Below, one piece after another: positions 12,235 to 24,079 of a stretch of DNA of 64,000 bases. Origin of the DNA: Brasenia schreberi (Eukaryota > Streptophyta > Magnoliopsida > Nymphaeales > Cabombaceae); NCBI GenBank assembly GCA_036023115.1, contig JAYKKT010000061.1, forward strand, positions 14,963,001 to 15,027,000. Reading direction: 5' to 3'. Numbering within the stretch: the first letter of the stretch is position 1; every line of letters starts with the position of its first letter. The notes under the pieces are model-generated. The model ran no database searches. It saw only the letters and a program-made list of their open reading frames with translations, and was not told the DNA's origin. A program made the position numbers and the translations under genes.

Positions 12235-12381
12235 TATGATTATTAAAGTATATTTAATAGTGAGTTAATTGTTGAAATATAATATCATATTTATGTGTAG
12301 GACTCTAAAGGGTTGTGTTTAAACTTAATTTCAAGCATTATGCATGACACTAATGAGGAAATGTAGTCGTACGGATCTACT

Positions 12382-13140
12382 GTGGTAGTTGAGGTACTAT
12401 CAGCAACACCTCAAGGACCTACGATGCCACCACATATTCTACTTGTACAAAGTGGTCAGGATGTTGCAACATTGCTTGATCAGATGATAAGTTTACTGCA
12501 ACATGTTCTAAGAGAATTCACCATGATAATACAACACTTGACAAAGAATGGGTGTAAAGAGTTTAAGAGAGTAGTTACAAATCCCTTGAAACCTTATGAG
12601 TGAATTGATAAACTAGAGAACGCTTTTTATATACTTGCTCATACCGATGAGGAGAGGAGGGTGTAGTTGATGTCTAGTATGTTCGAAGGAAATGCAAAAC
12701 AATGGTGGAGAGCACAGAAAGGGACACATGGCACTCCTTGGACTTGGGAGGCATTTAAGAAGGCATTTTTCGATCATTTCTTTTCTCATGATGATTAGAT
12801 GCACCTACAGATTAAGTTTAATTAACTGCAAAAAGACTATTTGATATTGAGAGAATATACAAACTAGTTCTTAAGATTGTCGTAGTTTGACCTTAGTATG
12901 GTAATTCCTAAGGCACAAACAAATAAGTATTTCTAAAGACCTTTTAATCTGATCTGTAAGTCATTGAGTGAGAGGATATATATAGACATTGATAAGTTGC
13001 AAGTTGTTGCTACTCATGCAGAGACAAATATGCTATATTATAAGGGTAAGAAGAGGCCAACAAAAAGAGTTTTCATAGCTCACATGAAGGCATGAATAAG
13101 AGTAAACCAGACCAAACTCAAAAGTGAACTAATAGAGAAC
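12382..13140 (+). pseudogene. gag remnant of the chromovirus-like element
   Basis: Reading across stops and frame changes gives FEGNAKQWWRAQKGTHG, then WEAFKKAFFDHFF, near 12677-12785. This is the retrotransposon gag core found in Tekay/Del-type gypsy elements. The 73-codon open piece at 12382-12603 precedes it and would be the gag N-terminus. Stops are frequent and no zinc knuckle or protease follows. Confidence 0.6.
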
Positions 13141-14005
13141 ATAATTTCTTTGAGGGGGTAGAATGAAGCAGGTCAGGCAATCTAGAACCGCTTGGACAAG
13201 AAGCAGTAATGCTCAAGCGTTATTGCATAAAGTCTTGTTGCACAGCAAAACAACAATGGCAACCCCATTGTTGTCAATGCGGGACCGTTATTGGTTTTGA
13301 AAGGCCTTTAAAGGGACCTCCATGGTGGGTAGTGTCAAGACAGCATGGGCAAGCCGCAAGAATGCTGAGCATCGATGAGAAATCGGTCAGAATCTGCTAA
13401 GTTCCTAACTATTTCTCATTTTTTTGTTTTTTCTATTTTTATCAAAAAAACTAGTTGATGATCGCCATTTTGGGCTTGGGTCGAAGCATTGAAGTAGAAC
13501 AAAGGGTTTTGTTGGGTTTGTGTAAGTTGTGGGTGTCGATTTGGCCGAGAAAATTTTTCGATTCGTTGGATTTCTCCAATTTCTGCAACATCTTGTTTCA
13601 TAGAGTTTTTCGGCTGAAACAATACCACCGACAATCGATAGTAGACCAGATTGGAAGAAGAGGAGTAGGCGGTTGATTGGGACCATTGCTGGCCTTATTC
13701 ATCACCAAAAATCGGTGAAATTTATGCCAAAAAACCAAGGGAACCGACCCCTCTTGGGCATGTCCCGTTTTCGTGTCGTGTCATATCCAAATTTTTTTTG
13801 AACCAACACGGATTCGTGTCGTGTCCCTGTGTCACATGTTAAGAAATAGTTCTATGTCAAAACAAGTCAGAAACAGGTTCTATGTCGGGTTCTATGTAAT
13901 AAATGGGTTAGGTTTGGATCGGATCTTGAAATGGGTTTTGGGTCAAAAATAGGACCTGTTTCAATAATTCCAGGTTTTGTGTCGACACAATAACATAGGC
14001 TACCT
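13141..14005 (+). other. internal non-coding DNA of the deleted gypsy element
   Basis: No recognisable domain. From about 13760 to 13990 there are repeated TCGTGTCGTGTC-like and GGTTCTATGTC-like phrases, possibly part of the LTR 5' region or another insertion. Open pieces at 13209-13400 and 13405-13686 have no family resemblance that I can see. Confidence 0.4.
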
Positions 14006-15090
14006 ACTGTGTCACTTAGTTTAGATCGGATATGAATCTAGGTATCAATTTAGATTTAGGATAGCTTAAACGGATCGAGATGAGGTTTTGGGTGATTTTA
14101 GGGTCATTTGAGATTCGATTTAGATACAGTTTGTTGCGTTAGATATAGTTTGTCTATATAATTATGTGTTATTTGATACGCTGTTAAAATAGAACATGTT
14201 TATGATATTGATTGATAAAGAGAATATTTTGATATGCGTGTGATGTATGAACATGGTATTTAAAATGTAAGAATATGAATATGGACTTGGATTTGGATAC
14301 TTGTAGATCTGGATATGATTTGTAAATGTGATGAACTATAATTGGTTTTGGAAATGTAATGATGTGTAACTATATGAGTCGTACTTGTGTAGGATGTGTA
14401 GAGTCTCCAGAGACTTGTAGGTCCCTCAGACGATCCGGCTTGGGGCGAATAAATGGTGTGTTTTAGGACACTCTATCGTGAGCGTGGATCATCGTGGACT
14501 GGGTTACCGAGGTCACATTAGATAGGGTCAGACTATTTCCATGGTCTTTGGGGCAAACAAAGTATGGACTGTAATTATTGTAGCTAATCATGTATGTATG
14601 CGTGTGTGTGAATATGTGAGTATGAATTTGAGATCATGATTTAAAGTTGAAAATGTGATTTTTTATTAAATGATTGTGAAATTATGCATGCTTTTGATAT
14701 GATTTATGTTTAAATATGTTTAACCTCTTTACTAAGCTATGTGCTGAGTTCATCCTATTATTTTACAGTTCGTCCTGAAGCTAGCACTTTCAAGGTGCAC
14801 AAAGCAAAGTAGGAGTTTGATAGAACTACATTTTTATTTTAGATGGTATGATAAGTGTTACACAATTTAGAAAATCTTGTTATTCGGGGTTATTGTTAGG
14901 TAGGCCCCGCACCATTTTAGGCATATTATTTAAATCTTTGATATGAATATTTATTTCAGTTAGATATTTTATTGAGTTAAATTAAATCAGTATTGCATTT
15001 GACTACAACTCACAATCATGCTCGCATGAGAAGTGGCCACATGACATCGGCTCAGACCGGGTCATGGTTGCGACCCGAGCGGGTGTAACA
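14006..15090 (+). repeat. 3' LTR of the chromovirus-like element
   Basis: Direct copy of 10977-12218, ending GGGTGTAACA. Diverged by many substitutions and an internal deletion, so the element is much older than the solo LTRs nearby. The exact left edge is uncertain, because the left copy is cut by the Tat element. Confidence 0.7.
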
Positions 15091-16900
15091 TCTATCTACA
15101 TTGTCTCTAGATTGATAAATGATACTTACTTAAGTAATAGATCCCCACCTCCTAAAATAACCTAGGTTGGGTTTTCTTTCAAACCACATTTAATATATTG
15201 TAGTGAATATAACTTTACATGGTGTTCTATTGAGCATTTATATTATTGTACTTACTGCTTCTCTCCAAAATATCTTTGGTAGAGAGATATTTATCAACAT
15301 TAACTTTGTCATGTTTAGGAAGATCTTGTGATATCTTTCAGCTACAATATTTTGCTAAGGTGTCTTGGGTATTATATTTTATTTCGAAATACCAAAGTCT
15401 TTATAGAATTTCGAAAATTCTATAGAGGTGTATTGACCACCTCTATCTAATCTCAAGACTTTGATTATATGCCCTAGTTGATTTTCAACTTCATACTTAT
15501 ATTCTTTAAATACTTTAAGTGCTTCAGATTTATGTGCTAAGATATATATATATATATCGAGTAATTATCGATAAAGGTCATGAAATATACCTTTCCTCAA
15601 TATGATCTTACTTAAAAGGATCCACATAAATCAGTATGAATAACTTTCAACAGGATTATTGCCCTTGTTGTTTGTTTGGAAAACAAAATTCTCGTCATTT
15701 TTCCTTGTATACAGGCTTCACACTTGCTCAAAGTGTTTTCTTCAAACTTTGACAGTAAGTAAAAGTTGGATAATTTCCTCAACTTTTCAAGACTTATATG
15801 CCTTAGGCGTTTATGCTATATATTCCCATCAACAATCAATATAAGTAGAACTTTTAATTTCACTTATATTCAGTTTGAGCAATCCATGTTCTACATCAAA
15901 TTCTTTAGAGAAAAATACTCTCACATACTTCCACACAATTATTTTGCTATGAGCAAACCTAACGTCAAAACCCTTCTTCACCAAGGCAGTGATCGAAACC
16001 AAAGTGTGCCTTATAGATGACACGATCAATACATCATTTAGTATAACCGGTGTGCCTTGTGCATAAATTCTAAAGGATCCAATTTTAAGAATATATGAGC
16101 AAATATTATTTTTATATATACCCGATGTACTGCTGATTTATATTCTTTTAGATTTATTGCCCCTTCATTGATTTTTGAGATATGTCATGTCGCTCTTGAG
16201 TAAATTTACCAACCAATCACTGAATAGTCCATGTATAAGTATTTTGATATCACGTAGATTATGTTCTACTTCTCTGATTATCTGTGTTGTTGGTTGTTTG
16301 CACCATTTTCTTGTTGCGACAATCCCTCTTATAGTATTTCATTTTTTCACACCTAAAACACTTGACTCAAGAAGCATTTTTCTGTATTTTCTTAAAAGAT
16401 TGACCACCCTTTTTACTATTTTCATCAAACCTTTTATTTAGTTTATTTCTTCTTTAGTTGGCTCTAGAGTTGGACCCTATCTCGTCTTATACTACTAGCA
16501 TTTTTTTCTTCTGTTTTTGTTCATATGTTTTTATTCGATTACTAGTTTGAGGGGCAATTGAGAAAGGTTTATTTCAGGTCCTAGTCTAAGAGAAACAATG
16601 ACCATGTTCGAAGATTGGGGAGAATGTTCAGTATTGTGGATATTTGCATTGGTTCTAGGATGAATAATTTGGCTACAATTAAATCTCTTGTCATTACTAG
16701 TATATAGTTCATATGTTCCATTATATTATCTTCTTTCATTTTATAGTGTCATATTTAGCTATTGTTGAATCAAATAGCTCTTTTGCGGTCTCATTTCTTC
16801 AAAAATCTTAATTAGATAATCCTCCATGTATGTTAACATGAATGTTCTTCTTATCGTTTCATATCTTAGAAATATTTTATACATTTATTTTTATTGTTTT
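15091..16900 (-). pseudogene. Ty1/copia relic: gag, zinc knuckle, pre-integrase, integrase
   Basis: On the minus strand, with stops ignored, copia domains appear in the right order. From high to low coordinates these are gag-like sequence (about 16450-16900), a zinc knuckle CFRCEKMKYYKRDC at about 16320-16375 (the usual His is Tyr), a pre-integrase segment KKGFDVRFAHSKI at about 15920-15990, and integrase core text such as IKVLRLDRGGQYTSIEFSKF at about 15400-15470. The integrase C-terminal part with WFERKPNLGYFRRWGS lies near 15120-15190. RT and RNase H are absent; they would lie further left, where the gypsy nest interrupts. Many stops mark it as dead. Confidence 0.7.
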
Positions 16901-18361
16901 ACTGTGTTAAGAGGTGGCGAATGTATTGTTTCCTTTAATACATATTCTACACCTTCAAGTGTAGGAGCCAACAGGATTCTCCTCTTTCACGTTTGAAAAT
17001 TTAGACCATTTAATTATTTGTTTTTGCAAATTCAGATACACATATTCCTGAATTCATTTTTATGTATTTCACAAAATTAACAATTAGACAGTCTAGTAGG
17101 AAAATATTTACCAAGCAACAAGCAACAAATAGCAAATGTTTAACTAAAAAAATATATAATATCCAACTACTGAATTTTAAATAACTCGTGTTACTTAAAA
17201 CCAATTTTATACAAGTTTTAAGTATCATTATTGAGTTTTTAATAACTTGATTCTATTATAGAATCAAACTAGAAACAAATTTGTAATTTTTCTAAAAAAT
17301 TCTTGCCTCCAATAATTTTTCCAAATACTAAGGGTAAAGCAATAATTTTATCTATTTATCCGGTTTTGTAATTTTCCAAAAAGACCAGAAATAGAGAAGA
17401 GACAAAACAATAAACTTGATATCTAATTTTTTGTGAAATTCGTTACTGATTAGGGGTAAATATGTAATTTTATCCTTCAATCTGAATTTATAATTTTTTA
17501 AAAGACAAGGGCCTTGTTTTTTAACATAGTGACAGAATTGTGAACATTTTATTGGGTAAGGGCAGGAATGTAATTCAATATTTAGGTATTTCATAATTTC
17601 TATAAATAATCAAAGGACAATATAGTCTATTCACCTGTTTAAGGTAAAACTATATTTTTAATCAAAAATATCTAGATATTTTCATAATTTTACCTTGTGG
17701 CAACTCGTACTTTTAGAAACCAGACAGGGGCATAATGAACTTTTTAGTCCGTTGCCTCAGGTAGTTTTGTGAAAACTATCGGCGGTTTCGAAAAACCAAA
17801 AGCAGTTTTGGAAAATCGCTGGTTTTTGCCCACGATTTTTCAAAACCAATGGGCGATTTCCTGGGGGATATAAAAGGGAGGAGAGGGAGAGGGAGAGGGA
17901 GAGAGTTATACAGGAGGCTTCGCCTCTCCTCTGTGTGACCTGGGTTCTCCTTCTGGTTGGCTTGCGTTTTTCCCATTGGCCGGCATTGGTTCTCCCTTCG
18001 ACTGGCCTAACCTCTATTTCTCTTTTGTCGGTTTAGTGTGTTCTTTTTTGTCTTGGCTGATCCCGATTTGATTTTTTGGTTAGGTCACAATATGTGGGTT
18101 TATGACAACTTTTTCTGGCGAAAAAGAGGGTGTTCCCTTCTTCAGATTCCTCTTCTTCTTCACTTTTTTTTGTTTCCCCTTAATGCACAAAACTAATGGC
18201 ATACTTTTTTTGGAGGATAAATGAGATCCTGATACCAATGTTGGCTAGCCTTCGGGGTTCCTTTTGTTGTTCCTGTGATGATTCCAACAATAACTTTGGT
18301 GCAGTTTCCAATTGCATAGCAGATGAAGCGGAAGTAGATGAAGAGCAAAAAATTTCAGGTA
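16901..18361. other. non-coding stretch with a TATA-like motif and purine tract
   Basis: AT-rich sequence without credible genes. TATAAAAG at 17869 is followed by a (GGGAGA)n tract at about 17876-17905, which could be a core promoter of an old LTR or gene. At about 18228-18238, CTGATACCAATG is the complement of an iMet primer site and might be the start of the minus-strand copia relic, but no coding text links the two. Confidence 0.35.
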
Positions 18362-18530
18362 TGTATTAAAAGAGGTAGAGGACAACCACAAAAGTGTTGG
18401 TAAGAAACAATAAAGAATGATCTAGCTTATTGTGAGTTAACTGCTAACATAGCACGTGATAAAGCTCTCTGAAAACAAAGAATCCAGGTAGCCGACCCCG
18501 TCTAGTATGGGAAAAGGCTTAGTTGTTGTT
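18362..18530 (+). mobile_element. 5'-truncated RTE LINE fragment
   Basis: About 170 bp matching the extreme 3' end of the two minus-strand LINEs (reverse complements of about 48480-48630 and 56680-56840). It covers the end of the reading frame (like [17 protein letters not shown]) and the 3' tail with TAGTATGGGAAAAGGCTTAG and GTTGTTGTTT. Severe 5' truncation is usual for target-primed insertions. Confidence 0.8.
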
Positions 18531-19829
18531 TATATATTTTACAATTTTCACACAACCATTTTTTTTACAAAGAGGGTTTTCTTCATTTTTCACTCTGATT
18601 TTATTGTTTTTGTGAGTATGCACTTCTATGTATTTATAAAGCAGTGCCTGCTCCACCCTTTCGGATATCCATGGCTGAGTTTTTCGATTTTGAAACCCTT
18701 ATCCGATTGATTATCGAGTTCATCAGTAACAAATCGGTTTTTACGGATTAACTCCCTATCCGTCTCCACATAAAATGGTTGGATGGCCAATATAACGGTT
18801 CGTGTGAAACTGCCCTGAATGGACATATCGACTTTACAGATTTCAAAGACGAAGTGTTGATAAAAGGTCACAACGATTGACAGCGATTGACACCGGGGGA
18901 TACTGGAAGGACAAAGCACCTGACTGGTTTCTTACAATGTCATCATCGTATCTTGTGAATGCAATCTTATCGGCTTTTCCCTAACTTGGGAGTTGCCTAA
19001 CTTCACTTCTGTTAAAGGTAAAAAATAATGATTTCAGCATTCAAGTCAGCTGAAATTTGAACAAACTAAAACAGTATCAAAGGACCAAGAGGGTGAAGTT
19101 GATTTTACCGCTCTGATGTTAGGACGAAGGACAGCGACCGCATTTATTTTGATAAGGAAAAAAGCGGCGACCAACTGGATTTGTTGGACAAAGCAATTGG
19201 GGCTATCATCCATTTTAAGATCTGATATTGTGATAAGATTAGGCTTTTCTTATACTAAATGCTTGCATGCCTTTGATTTGAAGGAGTAATCCACTTGGGC
19301 ATGTTTTGACTTTGAAAGCCATGCACCTCAAAACCCAGATGTTCAAAATTACCCAGTTTAGAATCCACTGATCAATCTTTTTATAGCATGGCACCAATGA
19401 CGTTTTATCCCAGCAGCTACAGTGTGTATGTGTGCATGTTAGGCTTCGGCCTGTCGTTGTAACCAGGAAAGAAAAAACGAAAAGCAGCTGACACAAAGCA
19501 CCAAGAGCGTAAGTTAGCTCAACTGGCAGGGTTTTCCGACTCATGCTGTGGTGTGAGTTGGATTCATGCATGCCCTTTGTGACAGAAAGAAACAAGCAGC
19601 TAACATAGAGAAGAATTGTAATACCACGTATCAAATTTAGATCCACCAAACGTATTATAGTTCTCACTGAGAAGAATAACTTCTCTTTTGTTCCCAGCAG
19701 CAACCACTGCCTGTAGTGGCTGGAATCAATCCTGACAAGTCTCAGTGAAACCCATCTATCGGCATCCCTGGTTCCCTTTTGTTTTTTTGGTAATTTAGTG
19801 GCCCTCCGACTGTGATCTGACCACCATCG
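18531..19829. other. no gene recognised
   Basis: Open pieces here (for example minus 19239-19703, 154 codons) lack family resemblance and show no coding-like pattern. TAGCTCAACTGG at 19515-19526 looks like a tRNA A-box, but no full tRNA folds. Confidence 0.4.
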
Positions 19830-21010
19830 TAACCTATGTTAGTGACATTGGATGAGTTTGGTTATACAATTTGGTCCCTCACATTTATGGTTGCATTCTG
19901 GATCCAATAGGAGTTCCATTAGAGCGTAGTTTGATTCGCCGGATTTCTTATTGAATAAACTTTATTATTTTGCTATTTTATCTTTGTTTAGTAGATAAAT
20001 CCATGTCAGATTGTGAATAAAAGCTTGGATATGTGATCTAGTTGTTGGATTTTGAGGCATTATGGTAGATGGATTCTCCTCTTTTCTCATGTTATCATTC
20101 TAGGGTTAGTTTTACGTTGTGATGTCTTCTAATTGATACCTGTTCTTATGATAAAAATATTATTTGATTATGACTTTAACTGACTTGGAATATATTTATG
20201 TGCATGCATGCCAGGAGTCATGTAAGTTGAGTTTGTGCATGAATATTATTTTTGAAGATATCTTAAATATTGCTGAAAGGATATTTATGTCATCTATTGA
20301 GTATGAATCATGTGCTTGGTTAATAAGAATAAGAAAAACTAATTGAAATTAAAGGGTGTGTGTCTAGGGCACCTTAACATGATAGTTGTTGGATTGGCTA
20401 AGGTGGACAGTGGGTCTTGGTCGATGAAGAGGGCTTAACGAATCGCACACCCCTAGACATACGGGGAGCCTAATTATCTAAACTTAAAGTTGTGTGCATG
20501 TGTGTGGATGATTGTGAATATCAATAACTATATTAATATTCATGATGATTTGAATAGTTCCAAAATGGTGTATATTTATGAATATTAATAAGTATTTTGC
20601 ATTCTTGTTTAAATTCTGCATACTTCCACTATGATATTATGGGGAGGTAGTCACCCACTAGACAAATTTCTTATGCTCGACCCAATTCATTTACATTTTA
20701 CAGTTATTCCTAAAGCAAGTTTCTCGAGGCCGCTAGAGGTGAGTTGCAGTTGAATCGTACAGCGGAGTAGAAAAAGATAGTAGCGTTCATCTTCAACATT
20801 AGGAGATAACACTTATTTTATTTATTTATTTTGATTGGGACTTGTCATTGGATCCTAACAGGGGACTAAAGTTGATATAGTTTTAGATTTTGGGACACTT
20901 TATTTAATTAATTCTATTTAGTTTTAAACTAATTACACACACTAGCAATTATTATATTTATTTATGATCATGCACGATGAGATTTGGCCATGTGACACAA
21001 GGCAATTGGT
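19830..21010 (+). repeat. very degenerate gypsy LTR-like remnant
   Basis: The order of landmarks resembles the chromovirus-like LTRs at 10977 and 14006: a GGATCC-containing start, then a block ending in AGGGCTTAACGAATCGCACACC, then a segment with a CGGAGTAGAAAAAGATAG phrase, then GGCCATGTGACAC near the end. Similarity is visible only by eye and the ends are uncertain. Confidence 0.35.
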
Positions 21011-21083
21011 GGATTATGGGCTCTACCTAAGGAAATATTTTCTTTCTTCTCTCTCTATATATATATATAGAGAGAGAGAATGA

Positions 21084-21290
21084 AGATTTGGAGAACCATA
21101 AAAATAGAGCATCATAAAGAAACCATCATCTCCATGGTTTGATTGATATAATTAATGGTAGAGATTTAAATTAAAAAGTAAATACTTTTTGTATGTTGCA
21201 TTTAATGTACTTTGTGTTTATCATCTTAACTATTCATCTCAAAGATGAAATAGTTATGATGATGACTTGTGGTTCTCTAGTTTTACAGAT
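21084..21290. mobile_element. fold-back MITE-like element 1
   Basis: Sequence near 21090-21116 (GGAGAACCATAAAA...GCATCATAA) is partly repeated in inverted form near 21252-21282 (TTATGATGATGACTTGTGGTTCTC). No coding capacity. The arms are diverged, so this is the weakest of the three fold-backs. Confidence 0.4.
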
Positions 21291-21350
21291 TTCTTAAATA
21301 TAGACTATATGTGTGTATGTATATAATATAGAAAACTAGATCTTGCCTAT

Positions 21351-21506
21351 CATTGATGCTACTCACTCATGCTCAACCGTTGTTTTTCAGTAGTATGAGT
21401 GTTATTTTAAAGGTTGTAGGAGATATTTGGAAAATAACAAAGAATAACCTTATTACACTCATACTATCGAAAAACAACTATCGAATATGAGTGAACAATA
21501 TCAATT
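21351..21506. mobile_element. fold-back MITE 2
   Basis: Arms of about 60 bp at 21351-21414 and 21443-21506 are inverted copies of each other. Both carry GTTGTTTTTC followed by AGTATGAGTGT in the matching orientation, with about 80 percent agreement by eye. The spacer is only about 30 bp. No coding capacity. Confidence 0.65.
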
Positions 21507-21607
21507 ACACACAAATATAGAAGATCGGTTATAAGGATGCATGTGATAAGCATTTGGTATCAATATAAAGTATCAAGCCTACTACAATAAATGTTCTAAA
21601 GTGGTGG

Positions 21608-21666
21608 ACACTATTATATTTATTGTAGTGGGTCTCGTACTTTTACATTGTGAGTACCAACTGACT

Positions 21667-21741
<75 letters not shown>

Positions 21742-21796
21742 TATTATATTTATTGTAGTGGGTCTCGTACTTTTACATTGTGAGTACCAACTGACT

Positions 21797-21873
<77 letters not shown>
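21608..21873. repeat. tandem duplication of a 63-bp segment, each copy followed by (TA)n
   Basis: The segment from CACTATTATATTTATTGTAG to CTGACTACAACA occurs at about 21608-21670 and 21737-21800, and each is followed by about 70 bp of pure TA. The open frame through it (YIYIYI) is an artefact of the repeat. Confidence 0.85.
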
Positions 21874-21876
<3 letters not shown>

Positions 21877-22059
21877 GGATCTGATCCATTTCTAACATTG
21901 TTCACTATATCTATTTTTTACTTTTAAGGGTACGAATATAATTTACAAAGTTGTAAAGGTCTTTGGAAAAATATCAATGACAACTAAATTATGCTCTTGT
22001 CTCTTAAAAAGTGAAAAAGACTATAAGTGAGCAGTGTTACAGTGGATAGGATCCATTCA
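21874..22059. mobile_element. fold-back MITE 3
   Basis: Inverted arms of about 55 bp at 21874-21928 and 22003-22059. Both outer ends read AATGGATC..GATCCATT-like, and the arms share GTTCACTATA/TATAAGTGAGC and CTTTTAAG/CTTAAAAAG. No coding capacity. It abuts the (TA)n tract, which may hide a TA-type target duplication. Confidence 0.65.
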
Positions 22060-24079
22060 ATATGTACACACATTTTATATCTATATAGTGTGTGTGCGTG
22101 TGCATGCATGTGTGTGATGTGAATTTATGTGCATGTATGTAAGATAGGATGGTTATCCCCAAGTCCTCAATAATTGAAACTTCATGCGATCTTAATTAGT
22201 GAGAACCTACGATCTCCAAAAGCTTGCTATTGACCAAGTTGGCTTTTGACAGTTAAGAGCCATGATAGCTGCACAATTAATTCGATTAGGATGGGGTAGC
22301 TCAGGTTTCTTTTTCCCTATGAAAAATAAGTTTTATTTTTTGTTTTTGGGAGAATTTGGATGCCTATAACAAGGCTTTGCTTTTTATTTCCTCTCACTTT
22401 TATCACTCTATGCATGAAGTAGATTGTCATTGTCCAACTTATTAATGGTCATCAATCATGCTGATCAGGACTCTAGCAAATCGAGAAGAGAACCACTTTC
22501 AAGATTTTGTCATACATGTGGCTGGCAATCAAATACAGCCTTGCCTACACATCCATGATATAATTAATAAAAAAAACTTGGTAGCATGATGAACATAATT
22601 AATTTCAGCCTTTCTCTTTTTCAAGGGAGAGGCTGCAGCCAGATGCACACCACGGTATCACATTCCCCTAGCGAAGTGTGCTTTTGCTCGTTGTGCTAAC
22701 AACACATATTAAGAACCTCATCTTGAGGCTTATTCGAATCAGGCATATAAAACAAGCTTGTGTGATGCATGCACTAAGATTTGGGTGGCCACCAAAGATT
22801 GGTTTGGCCTTACACGTATGGAGACAGCTCAGCGTATGAAAAGGATAACAATAACTCACCTGCAAGCTGACCACCCTGCGCTTGGCACTTATCGCACCAT
22901 TAAATAATAGTGTCTCTTCTTTTGATTCATCTTGGATTTGGACCCGGGAGGTTGATGATAACTGGGTTGTCTTCTACTTTCTCTTCCATATTATGTTTTC
23001 CTTAGGTTAGCTTACAGAAGAAAGAAAAGAAAATCCTCTAGAAAGCCATGCTCTTTTTGTTATTTAATGCGTTACCACTAGCGTGAATTATTTTTTCTTC
23101 AGGTAATTGGGTTTTATGAGCAATAGAAAAACCACATCAGACTATATCTATCATATTATAAATGACTTCCTACCGGGGGAGATTTATCAAACATCCAGAT
23201 GAATATCAAATCGAAATCCAGTTAGAAGAACTAGATAATAACATTTGATGTACAACTCTCAGGATTACCTCTGTATTTGGAGTCCCATCAAGGGAATTTT
23301 GGTCATCACATAAAATTTCATTGAACTTATTAAGTTTAATTTTATTAATTACTTCTAAATGTAACTAGATTCATATGCACTTAACTATCATTGTTGAAAT
23401 GCTTTCACGGATTTATGTATTCTAATAGGTTAGGATAAGTTCTCTATTGAGTTAGGACTCTTTTTAGAAGTTATTTTGCATAAAATAGGACTTTAAGCAC
23501 TTTTTATGTGGAGTCCATTGTCTTGGACGAAATTAAGATAGGAGATGTTCTCATTAATAAAGATATGTTGAGTTTTTATGTTTAAGATCATGAGTTTTTT
23601 CTCATTCTCTATCCTTCTATTTTTTTCTTCCCTATTCCTTGATTCTCTTTGTTGTCGCCTAACTAACTGCTAAACTCTAGTAGAAAATCCGTAACCTACT
23701 AGAATGAATTGGAGTGTAGGGATATATTGGAGAACTTTCACCCTCGTTGTCAAGGGAGAGGCATGGATAAGGCTTTAGGCAGTGGAATGGGTCTCCAGGA
23801 AATGGACTGGTGGTATCTCGATTGCCAATGGGATTACATGTGCTCGAGAATGTGTTGAGCTAAGTTACTACTAGTTTTAGGAAAGAGAAACTAAGGAAAA
23901 GTAAAGGAATACGAATTGTGATTATATTTTGATACCTTGTTTTTTATTACAAGTATTATTTTTAGACTTTCATCAAAACAACAAAGTATGATATTTCCGA
24001 TAACTCCTCACTATGTGTTAATATCATTAGTTTGCTACTACATCAATTGGAATGTACTAACTGACTCGACCATCCATAC
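22060..24079. other. no gene recognised
   Basis: AT-rich DNA with short open pieces only. (TG)-rich steps occur near 22085-22140. I see no domain or repeat that can be named. Confidence 0.4.

Larger units (their letters stand above)
10977..15090 (+). mobile_element. degenerate chromovirus-like gypsy element with two LTRs
   Basis: Two direct copies of an LTR-like sequence (10977-12218 and about 14006-15090) bracket about 1.8 kb of internal DNA. The internal part starts with an iMet-type primer site and gag debris. Protease, RT and integrase are missing, so this is a deletion derivative. LTR ends TATGACA and TGTAACA fit a TG...CA element. The left LTR starts exactly where the Tat LTR ends, which suggests that the Tat element inserted within it and that its true 5' end lies upstream of the window. 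Confidence 0.75.

Noticed and set aside
19508..19580. tRNA gene or tRNA-derived SINE head
   Set aside because: There is an A-box match (TAGCTCAACTGG) but the B-box is poor (GTTGGATTC) and the acceptor and T stems do not pair.
21601..21783. YIYIYI open frame
   Set aside because: Pure (TA)n translation.
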